Shown here: positions 23,201 through 35,200 of the stretch, piece after piece
How positions within the stretch are numbered: the first letter of the stretch is position 1
Layout of the letters: each line of letters opens with the position of its first letter
NCBI RefSeq assembly: GCF_019649055.1
Contig: NW_026570335.1
Span: 540,002-604,001 of the forward strand
Source of the DNA: Paramacrobiotus metropolitanus
Lineage: Eukaryota > Tardigrada > Eutardigrada > Parachela > Macrobiotidae
Reading direction: 5' to 3'
Length of the DNA stretch: 64,000 nucleotides
Notes under the pieces: model-generated
Told to the model about the DNA's origin: nothing
The model's input: only the letters and a program-made list of their open reading frames with translations
Databases searched by the model: none
Position numbers and translations under genes: made by a program

Positions 23201-26200
23201 TCCGCACCGTCGAGTGCAAATCCCGCAATCCCAAAGATAAGACCGAGCATCTCTCCGATGCGGCCTGCAACGTTCTGAAGAAACCAACCAAAACCCAGGA
23301 GTGCTTGTTGGCGCCGTGCGAAGGCCTGGAATGGGCCGTTTCCGACTGGACCGGGGTACCTTGGGAATTTTAAGCATTTGTTTCGAGTTTTTATTGAATT
23401 TTTATTATTATTATTATTATTTCTTTATTTTTAAGCATTTTTCGGAATTTTTATTAATTTTCTTGGACATTATTTTTATTATTTGTCTTTCATTTATATG
23501 TTTAATTTTTAAAACTATTTTTTATTTTTTTGTTTTTCTTATTTGTTAAGTTTTCAACATATTTTTGGGATTTTTATGTTTTATTTTTTTGGGTTTTTAT
23601 TTTTAATAATCGTATTTCATTATTTCCACAGTGTAATACATGCGGTCAGCGCAGCCGGACCCGTCGTGCCGTGTGCACCTCCGAGAACGGCACCGTCTAC
23701 CCGTCGTCCATGTGCGCGTCGGCCAAGAAACCGGAACTGTCGGATGCCTGCGCCAATGCGCCGCCCTGCGATGCCATGTGGTTCTCCACCGAATGGAGCA
23801 AAGTACGTGTGAATTGCCGGTTTTATTTTTAATTTTAACGAATAATTGTACGCTTTCCAGTTTCTCCAGTTTGTGCTTTTCCTGGTAATGTGCTTATGTT
23901 GCGTCAGTTTTAATTGTCGTTTTAAAGTTTAACCGATTATTTTTTTCGATAGACCTTTGGCGTTTTGATTATTATACATTTGCAGTGAATACTTTCGGAA
24001 TTTTGGTTTTTTTGAATTAGTAAGGGCTTATTATCGATGATTACGATACAACGTAAGTTAATGAGTGGAGGTTAACTTTTGTTTATCATGCGGAGATTTT
24101 GTAGTGCACTGGCTTTTGGGGATTTATATTACGGTTCGGAATATACCAACACAGTCCCACAGAACTTACGATATGTTGCAGTAATTATTTGAATTTACTG
24201 GTTTTTTATAATGGGAACTACAACTTTCAGCTACAAAATAGGTGCGTTTTTGTTACCAAAATTTTCGCTTATTTTTTGTTTACTGAGAACCGGTCAGATT
24301 CAGTAGGATAAAATAAGTTTTGCTGTGCTTTGATAGTGTTCGGCGAGTTGCGGTGAAGGTGTGCAGACGCGCGAAGTCTTCTGCGGGACTGTCGACAACC
24401 GTAACGCCTCGCAGGTGGTCCGCGTGGCGACGGATCTGTGCGATGCCGGGAAGAAGCTGGAGGAGAAGCAGAACTGCAAGGAGAACTTCACCTGCGACGG
24501 CCAGTGGTTCAGCGGGCCCTGGATGCCGGTGCGTACTGCGGATTTACCCTATCCTAATCTACTAATTATTTTGCAGCGGTTTTGTAGTTTTTATTGATGT
24601 GTCTTTTCTTGTAATTTTTCTATTGTAGTATACTTTTCCGGTGTTTTATTTCTGTTTTATTTTCTGTTTTTAAAAATACTTTTTATTTTTTTGTGTTTTT
24701 GTGTTTTGTTATCTTTTTTTTGTTGTTACATATATTTATATTTGCTTTGTTATATATTTTCATAATTTTTCAGTTTCTTTACTATTTTTAGTGTACGCAA
24801 AAATGCGGCGGCGGATCGAAGCGGAGGTACATTATCTGCCTGAAGAACGACAGCGTGGTGGACTCGTCCAGCTGCGATAAAGAAGAGAAGCCGACAGACT
24901 CCGAGGATTGCAACACGGAGCCCTGTGATAAAGGTTAGCGTGCGCAAAACAGTGGTGCATTTTTTTATTACATGAATATGTGAATTTGTTGTACAAAGCA
25001 GTTTCGTGATTTAGTTCTGACATTGTCATGACCATAATTAATTTCATTGTTGATTATTTTGAAATATTTGTCCTGTATGGCGCAGTAAATGGTAAAACAA
25101 TTTATGATACACGTACAGTATTTAGGTATCTGTACAGCAACCAGGATGTAAAAACGCTGGAATTGGAGAAAATGATTTACTTTCAGAATTATTATTATAT
25201 GTAGTTTTAAGATTGAAAATATTTTATTTGAAATTATTATCAAAAAATGTTTTCAGTTAAAAATATTGTTTGCGTTTTAAAACTTGAAAACTGCACTCTC
25301 TTGCTCTCTTGTTATGATTTTATACAGCCTGGCCACGCCAAGTTCGGACACTTTTCCCCGAAAATTACCACAAGTCACCCGTCTAGAAGTAAAACCGTAT
25401 TACATTTTTGTATGAGCATCGTATGTGTCCAGCAACTTTTGCATGTAAAGGTTTTATGCTGAAAGCATGTCCAGAATTACAGTGAGATCGAAACTGGAAC
25501 GGACCAGCTTCAAAATGCGACTCGACCCATCTATTCTAGGATGCAGCTCCCATTTCACAAATCGTTTAAAAATTCCACACCTTTCCTAGTCCAGCCTAAT
25601 TAATTTCATGGTGTTGGCTAACCAATTCTCTTCCAGACGGCGTCTAGCACAGCCCGATTTTTACCAAGACTACATGACCTTTGCAGCCTTCCTGCGGGCA
25701 TCTAAAAAATGTGGGATGACCTTTTTCGGGCGCTCGCCGTACAGCCGTGAGCGGTCGGAGATGTCTAATCTTGATGAAATCTTGTTTACAGATGACTATT
25801 CCTCTAATCTAAGTTTTTCATTCGCACAAAAAACCCGATGCGTTTCTTACCAACGAATTATGATATCAGTTATAACATTTTTTATTTAGCGCTTTATTAG
25901 ATTTTTCTTCCCGTTGTCCGGCACTTGTAGCTTCCTTCCTGTATGATAGATGGCTGTCAATTCATTATAATTTTGTTGCTGGACCCTTGTTTCATCCACG
26001 GAAATGGTCAGATTCAAATCTTTCACATTTGTGCGCTAGGCAACCGCGTTCTTCGGCAGGTGTGTTATAACACACAAGTCTATGGGAGACGAAATTAAGT
26101 TGGGGTCACCTCAAGGGCTGATCGCGCAGGGCTGAGTTGCTGAACCGTAAAGAACACCTTTTGAGCAGTTATACAGTTTTTAAAAAAATTCACTGAAAAA

Positions 26201-29200
26201 TTCCGTTTCGTGAAGTTTCTAGAGGGGCAGTTATAAGCACCCTAAAAACGACCACTGCCCCGCCCACTTCATCACCGCCCACCTGCTTAGCGATATGTCA
26301 GAAGATTCCAGTTTTGGTATCATTAAATCCGCAATAAAAAGTTACACTAGAAAAGTGTTAAAAAGAGAAACCAAATGACGAAGAAAGGTATTTTTGAATT
26401 TAATTTATGCAACTGTCCGAACTTGGCGTGGCCAGGCTGTAGAAACAAATTCATATGATTGGGCTTGAGTTGAATTTATTCCCTAATCTACGGCATTTCA
26501 TATTTTTCAAGGAGTGTACGTCGTCTTACGTCTGACAATTATCGTCGTAAATCATTAATTTCTTTACAAACCACATGTAATGTTTTTATGATAATTTTTC
26601 CTAAATCTTATTAAAAATTGTAATGGATTGTCATCCGTAATAATAACCATTTTTACTTAACTAACCTTTTCGCATGATAAATTGCAATTACTTTACTGTA
26701 TTTACCCAAATGCTAACAGTGACCGTAGATATTCTTCGCTGATTAATTTTAACAGTGACTAGTCATTGTGGTAAATTCTTATTTATAAAGTAGTGTCACT
26801 GCTCTTGTACTTTTTTCCGTGTTAATGGTTGTCACTTTTTTTAAGTGATATATCTTTAATTATTTATGATTACAGAGGGATTCCTCGGTTCGACGACCGG
26901 CGCGGGGGCGGCCCAGAAGGACGCCGGGGTGGCATGTGCGGAGACAGAGTTCGGGTGTTGTCCGGACAATTCCACCGTGGCCGAGGGTCCCTACGGGGCC
27001 GGCTGCAACGCCACGGCGGACGGCGCGGACTCCACCGGAAGTAAGCCGCGACAACGCCGCTTGAAATCCGTCCCCATGTTCCCCATGGACAACAACGGGA
27101 CGCTGGACCTCAACGGGACGGACACGAACGGCACCGATACCACCGATAGCTTGGTATGGCTTATAATTTAAAATTATAATTAGAATAATTAGAGTAACTT
27201 ATTTATATTTTAAAAATTATTGTTATAATTATCTGGAATCTTTATACTGCATTCAAAACGGTGGGAGCCTGGGAGGGGACAAAAAGTTTTATTTATTTAC
27301 GTTGTAATTAACTGGCCATTTTATAATATACGGCTTCAAATTTCCGCAGCAGGCTGGAGAATTTTTTGCCGCTGTACCACGACATCCGTTGATTGACGGG
27401 GCGTATACAGTATCTGATAGGCTTGGGAACTGACTGCTTTGACGTACTGTACCTTACGCAATCTTTTTACCTGAATTTTTTGAATGCACCTAATTCAAAA
27501 TAATAGTTACGCTTACGTCGCTTGTGCTGTGAACTGCAACCATACTATGGAACTGCTTTGTCAAACTACAGCGATAAAAACATGAGAACGTTTAAATAAT
27601 ATAACGGAGCATTATTTCTGTTTATGATTAAATTTGTGTGTCCTCCATCGAAAAAATTGGGAGCATCGGCATTTTTGATGCAGGACCTCGACGAAACCGA
27701 CATGGTGACGACGGAGAGTACCCCGGCGGACAACGACACCCTGACGCTGGGCGAAGACCTGGCCATGGCGCCCACCGGCCGCAAAACCAAACTCCGTTCC
27801 CAACCGATGCTGCGCACCAACGACACCGCCGACGGGGCCGGCGCGGACGGATTGAACGCCACAGACACCGACTGCGCCACCTCCCAGTTCGGCTGTTGTT
27901 CGGACAACACCACAGCGGCCAGTGGAGCGAACCAGGAGGGCTGCGAGGACGCCGTGGAGGGCTCGGCGGCTGAATGTGAGGGATCCGAGTTTGGGTGTTG
28001 TCCGGATGGGAAAGTGCCAGCCCGCGGCCCGGACCATGCCGGATGCAAGCAGAAGAGCGAACCGGCCGTTGTGCAGGGAGAGTGTGCGCAGACGGAGTTC
28101 GGGTGTTGCGCGGACGGGCAGACGATGGCGCTGGGCGCGGAACGCGAAGGCTGTCCAGAGAGTGACTGCGCCAACAGCTATCACGGCTGCTGTCCCGACG
28201 GGGTGACCTTCGCGCAGGGTCCCGGTTATGAGGAGTGCCCGCACACCAAACAGCCCAAACAGAGTACGTGCCGCGCTGACTTATCCGATTTAAGTAAATA
28301 ACTGTACGTCGATTTTCTCATATTTCGGTCACATTAAGTGTACGGTTTCTTATTTTGGTCATCGGTCACCTACACCACCCCCATGTGGCGCGGTACCTGA
28401 ATAGCTGCTGATCGCACAACGTGCTTTTTAATTTGTTCTCACTGGTAAATTTACTTCTGATCATCGCAACGTATTTGAAATTGTTGGAGTTTGAAATTTC
28501 TGAAATTTGTAAACGTGGAAGAGCGGTTCTTTTGCAGTGCACCCGGTCTAATTCCTGCTCTTCCTTTTTTTTATGGAAATGTTTCAGAGTTTATGTTTCG
28601 ACATTCGCGAACAACGTTTTTCTAAGAAACTATTCATTTCTGGTCATTTTATTTACTAATATTTTAACACCAGGTGATCGAAGTATGAGGAAAACCGGAG
28701 TATACCAATTACTACGATTCTTGTCGAGTTTTTTTATTATTATGATTTTGTTGGGAAAAACAGATTGAAAAATTGCGGACAGTAATGGTTTTTATCAAGA
28801 AAAATTATGTTGGTTTTTTTTCCTAAATTCACTGAACAGAGTTCTGATCAGTAAATTTGGGAATTTATCAGTTTAATTTATCAGTAATGCCGAACAGACA
28901 GTCTTTCAGGAATAAATTGAAGTAATTCTGTAAATGGAAAGTTAATAGAAACATGCATTTCGGGTTTGAATGTACGGTTAAAAATTTGATAATCATTTTT
29001 GTTTCCGATCTTTTAGCAATACGTTTGCGATTCTACAGTTACCGTTTTGTACGGCGCCACACTACTACAATTTTATTCACTAATATTAAATGAGAACTCT
29101 GACTTAGTTGTTTGTATCAGCAGCTTTGTAATCGAAAAATGCGTTCACTCCGAAAGGAACAATCTTCTGCCAACCAAAAACGCAATGCATAATCTGAAAA

Positions 29201-32200
29201 TCGTTTAAGAAAATTGACTCAGAACATCGTTGCGATGAAGCTTACCGGTAAATGCTTGAAAGTGTGAATATTTGTTAATTCTGCTGTGTTTTGTTGGATT
29301 ACCGCAGACTGTGAAATCTACTCGGAACAAGGCTCGTGCCGCAATTACAGCATCAAATGGCATTATGACTTCGAATATGGTGACTGTACGCGCTTCTGGT
29401 ACGGCGGATGCGAAGGCAACGACAACCGCGTAAGCCGCAACAAAAAAACTTGCTGTGAACGTTGTTTAAGCGCCGCGTTTCTTTGAATTTTTCTGCTTTT
29501 GAATTTAAGTAAAAAAATTTAATTTAACGTTTAAAACTTAAACTTTTCTTTTGATTTAATGATTTAAAATTTCAAAGTGTAAGTAGTAATTATCTGTATT
29601 TTAAAAAGCGGGTTTTTAGTCTTGTTCTTGATTTTCATGTAAGCGCTTATTGAAATTGCATCGACTTTTTTATCGCGGCTGTATATGCAGAATTAGCGAT
29701 TAAACGTAGTGTAATGGATGTCTCAGCCAACATATGCAGCAGCTTCGAATGGGATTCAGTGGTTAAAACGATCAAGTTTTCTTTACGAATTTTTCAAATG
29801 TGGAATTAAGATTTTGGTTCTGTTCAAGAATAGCCCGCTTTTGGCGTTCGCTCAACAAGAATGTCCAACAGATCCGAAGAACCCAAATAAGTCTCCAGAA
29901 AAGAAATTACTTATTTTCTGGAAATACATATAACAAAATTAATTTTATTTTCTGGAATGTTTTAATTAAAAACTTTTTTGTTTAAAAAAAATTAATAATC
30001 CTAATGTTTTGTTCAGTTCGATTCGGAGCCGGAATGCCAGGCGGAGTGCATCCGTCCCGCCGGGGCGGCGGTGTGCAACCTGCCGAAGGTGCACGGGCCC
30101 TGCGACCAGAATCTGCGGATGTGGTACTACGACAAGTACGTCCGCGAATGCCTGCCCTTCCACTACGGTGGCTGTCTGGGCAACGAGAACCGCTTCGAGA
30201 GCCGCGAGGACTGCAACGAACGCTGCGTCGAGACGGCCATTCCCGGTAACTGAACGCGATCGTTCCCGCTGATTGCCGGGAAACCTGCTTAATGCAATGA
30301 AACTGCAACCAGTGCATATTGTTTGCCGTGTGTAGATGTGTGCCAGCAGCCGATGCGGCAAGGCAAAGGCCCCGGACAGATTGTGCGATGGTACTTCGAT
30401 AAGGCCAGCGGTCGATGCAATCAGTTCTTCTACAGCGGAAGTGGCGGTAATGGCAACAGGTGAGCGATTTTGGCACGCACGGTTACGTTCCTTTAGGCAC
30501 GGGTTATATTCCCTACTGAAAATAAAATTGGATTTTTTCTCCCCTTAAGGATTGCAGTTGTATTGCAATTTTGTTATATCAAATTTACCGCCTTTTATAT
30601 TCCCAATTTTATTTACAAAATTTCCGATAGTTATATTGATTATTTTGATGTGATTCTGCTATTTTAAAGTTATGGAACTCGAAGATTTTGGATTAAATCG
30701 ATTAATTAACTCGATTTTCTAAATACTGTTACCCCAAGTATGGCTGCATTACCGTTGTTTTTCTAGATTCGTTTCGGACGACCAGTGTCTTAAAAAGTGT
30801 GGTGCCGGCGAAACCCCGCGACCAGGTAAATATTTCGATTATTACAATGTTATTGTAAATGTCTTGGACAATTTTTAGTTTATTGTTTTTAATCTCAAAA
30901 CTATTATTATATGTATCACTACTCTACTATTTATGACTGCTTTTTAGTCTACATATGGTAGCTGTTTGAAGTGACAATTGCAAATAATTGTGAATAATAA
31001 GAAATAAGTGTTAATAACTGTAAATAAAAATAAATACTCCTGGTATTGCGGTGTGGTTAGCCAGTGTCGCTTTGCAGCGGACATCTGCACGTTGGAGAAG
31101 GCGGAGGGCGACTGCAAGGAGTACTACCCCCGCTACTACTTCGACCGCAACTCGCAGCGCTGCGAACAGTTCATCTACACGGGCTGCCAGGGCAACGAGA
31201 ACCGCTTCGAGCGGCTGGAGGAGTGCCAGCAGGTCTGTCTGCGCTACCTGCCCTCCCCGCCCGAGGGCGAGTACCCCACCGAGGCCCCGCCCACCGTCAA
31301 TCCCGCCGTCCAGCACTGCTTCCTGCCCAGCGACCGCGGCACGTGCGAGCGCAGTCTGCCGCGCTGGCACTACGACAGCACCGACGGCGTCTGCAAGCGC
31401 TTCTTGTTCTCCGGATGCGGCGGCAATAACAACAACTTCGAGACGCAACTGCACTGCCTCAACGACTGCGGCAACGCTCAAGGTAAGGCGACTTTTTACG
31501 AAAAATACAGCAAAGTATTAATTATCCTGCGACTAGTAAATAGTAATTATCAGTTTTTACTGTATTAACATTGTTGTTCAAAGTTAAGAAATTAAATCGT
31601 GCAAAGTCAAAATTAAAATTGAATTTATAATATTCTCCGTTCTGTGATATTGCAGCGGTGCAGAGTGCCTTCCAGCAGTATCTTGAACGACTTATGATAA
31701 ATCACACGGAGTTTAATATTTTTTTGATATGGTTTGCTTTATATAATTTTATACTATGCTATAATTATTATTTCGGTCGTTTATTTTACTGCATTTTTAA
31801 GATTTATTTACTGAAAAATATAGTGGAATGCGTATAGTCTCTGAAAAATATAGTCTCAAGAGCGTAGACGCTACTTCAGTTTTAAATGGATTGTAACTAA
31901 TGGGAAATTTTGCGATCGGCCATATCACAGTGCCATCATACTACAATGATCCATGCAGTGTACACAGCTCCATGTAACAGTAACGCGCGCTAACGAATGA
32001 ACAGCTGTTTGCGTCGCTGCGAAACCACAGAACAGAGAACATTGTTATATATTAGCCGAAATATGAGCAATATTTTGAATATCAGTGGCAAAAGAAAATG
32101 CTCCATGAACTGCATTGGCAGTTTTCTTATTGTTTCAACAGATAAATGCGAGCTGCCGAAGGTGGTGGGTCCGTGTCGCGGGCTGCTGAACGTGTATTAC

Positions 32201-35200
32201 TTCGACAAGTACGAGCGCGCCTGTCTGCCCTTCCAGTACGGCGGCTGCCAGGGCAACGCCAACCGCTTCCCGTCGGCGGAAGAGTGCCAGCAGAGTTGTG
32301 CCCACGTCATTTCTCCGCCCACTCCGCCACCCGTCGACGAGAACGTCCACACTATTCCGCCGGAATATCCCGCGCAGACATACCCCACGGCGCCCGGCCA
32401 GAATCCCTATCTCGGTAAGAACCGGGAATATTCCTGTTGTTTTAAGTATGAATGCGTTGCTTTCTTCCACAGTACTTACCAAGATATAAGGTAAAATTTT
32501 TCCCCGATTCTTTCTGTTGATTTTATATTCTGAAATACCAAAAAAACTTTGGTTTTATTAATTGCCGTAACATTTAATATTTCAACCTTTAGCTTCTGTA
32601 GTTTCACTTTCACCGTAACCATTTATTGCCACTGTACTACATCATCCCATAAAACTTCTCCCGTGCAGTTGGGCAGAACCGGCAAAAGTTGCTTTTAGTA
32701 CTGTCGGTATTGCTAGTATAATTTTCAGTGACAGTATTATTTGTCCGCATGGTAATTGTGTGTTCTTGTTTTTGTGTGTTGAACAGCCATCTGCAGTATG
32801 CCGGTGGATGCGGGAGCGTGCGATGAGCGGCAGGCGCGTTATTACTACGATATTTCTCAAGGCAAATGCTTGTCGTTTACTTACACGGGATGCGGCGGTA
32901 ACCAGAATCATTTCCACACACTGGAACAGTGCGAAGGCTTCTGTGCACAATGTAAGTGTTGATTTATTTGAAAGAAGCTAGAGCTTTGCGTAGAAAATGC
33001 TGAAGGGTGCGTTCTTGCTTCGAAAAATAGTACAACGCTAAAACTATGAATAGTCACAAAATTCTTTATGAGTAAAAACTATATTTTTTTAGTACTTAAT
33101 ATGCACCTTATCTGTGTAAAGCCGAAATAGTCTACAAAAGCGCTGCCAGTCAGTAGTGAGCTGGGTCACGTGCGTTGCCATTGCACTACGATGCCCATCA
33201 GAACGTGCGGAGTGCTTCAGTAATGTAGTCTGTGCTGAAACTGGGAATAAAGTGGGATAATATATTTCCGGCTTGGTCGCTTGATGCATGGAGGTCATTT
33301 CGCTGTAGTCTGTAGTAATGACAATCTGTAATCGTCTCGGTTGTAGTCGGTGTGGGATGTCCGGCGCGGACGTGCGACATCCAGTGCCCGTACGGCTACG
33401 AGAACGACCCCAGCTCCTGCCCCACTTGTCGCTGCGTGGAGCCCTGTCGCGACATGCAGTGCCCAGCGTATGCCGCCTGCACTGTCCAGACCCTGCCTAA
33501 TGGGGAATTCGTCGGCACCTGCACATCACGATGTAAGTACGCCGTCAGATTCGTCTGCGAAGTTTTTCGCACGAGTAAATTTTTCTTAAGTGTATTTTCT
33601 GAATTAATTAGCACATTCATTTATATATTTGCATAATATCTGAGTAAAATTTTTATTTGTCTAATATTTAAGTAAAATTTATTCGCCAAATATTTATGTA
33701 GTATTTGAGAAGAAAATGTTACAATGCGAAACACTTGTGATGTAGTTGAGTGAAATTTATATGGGAAAACTATTTCGTTGATATCTGCGTGACATATATT
33801 TGTGAACAGGATTATTTCCAGATTTATAGAAATTTTTGATGGGTTATTTAATAAGTAGTTGGTTGTCTTGTTTGTAGTGGAGAAAGCCGGCACCTGTCCG
33901 TCCCTGGAGGATATCCCGCCAGGTTCGTGCGATCGGGCATGCGGAACGGATAACGAGTGTCATGGACAACAGAAGTGCTGTAATAACGGCTGTGGTACGA
34001 CATGCATGACGCCTGTCGAACTCGGTAAGAGATTTTCCGGCAGACAGCCCCGAAATTGAAAAATTACTAAAAATTAATCAAATAAGGTGGATACTTCAAG
34101 GCCGTTAGGGAGCTAACAAACGTATTAATTATTCCAAATAATGACGATATATTATTGATTTGGTACAAGTTTGTACTACAAAATTTGTACAAAAATTTGC
34201 CACCGTTAATGGTCGATCATTTTTCACAAAATTACCTCTGAGGACTCATTTTAAACAACATAATTCAAAATCTGGTTGGTTTTTAGGAGAACAACCACCC
34301 GTCTATCCCTATCCAGAACCCACTCCGCCGCCTTACGAGCCGGAACCCCCCGTGGAGGGTGGACGTGCGTCATTTTTCCCTATCATATCCTTTTATTTTT
34401 CCCAACGTTTGTGTTGGTTGCAGCGTATCCAGCTTTCATTTCCGCGGGTCCGCATGAGCTGCGCGCCGAACCCGGTCAACCGTTGGACCTGCCTTGTCAC
34501 GCGCGCGGCAATCCCGAGCCGCAGGTCACGTGGCAGCACAACAACGCCACTTTGCGGCTGGACGATCATCACTTCCAGCAGCGCGGCTCCGATCTGCATA
34601 TTGAGGAGGTGCGACTGGACGACTCCGGCGACTACATCTGCTTCGCCAACAACGGCCTCGGACCCAGCGCGCAGCATCTTATACGCTTGCATGTCGAATG
34701 TACATAGTGCAGGGGCTTTTCAAAATCTTTTTTTGACACTTCGAGTCTGTGCAATATTAATTGGTGATTTTAAAAGGTTGGAGAAGTAAAATATTTTTTT
34801 GATAAACATGTTTTTTAATAAAGAAATTTTAATTAAAATAGGCAGATTGAAAAGTGGCTAGCACCTGCAGAAACGTATGGATTAATTTAAATCACAAAGC
34901 ATTATTGTTTTATTTTTGCAGGTTTAAAAATGTGAATAAATACGCCGTTATTTGTTTGTAGTTTGATTGGATGCTAAATATTTAATAATAATAAACTGGT
35001 TGTGTTTTGTAGCTGTGCTGAAGATCGACGGGTCGGACACGATGGTCAGCACCCGCGTCGGCGATCGCGCCATCCTCAAATGCTCCGCCCACGGCGTCCC
35101 GCAGCCCCGCATCAGCTGGAGCAAAGGTAATGTCGCGATGACAGCGATTTTAAACGGTCATAAAGAAACCCAATGATCTTCTATAAACGGCATAAAAAAT

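Noticed and set aside
31011-31521. Long ORFs on both strands over the Kunitz-4/5 exon
   Set aside because: They are other-frame shadows created by high third-position GC in the real exon.
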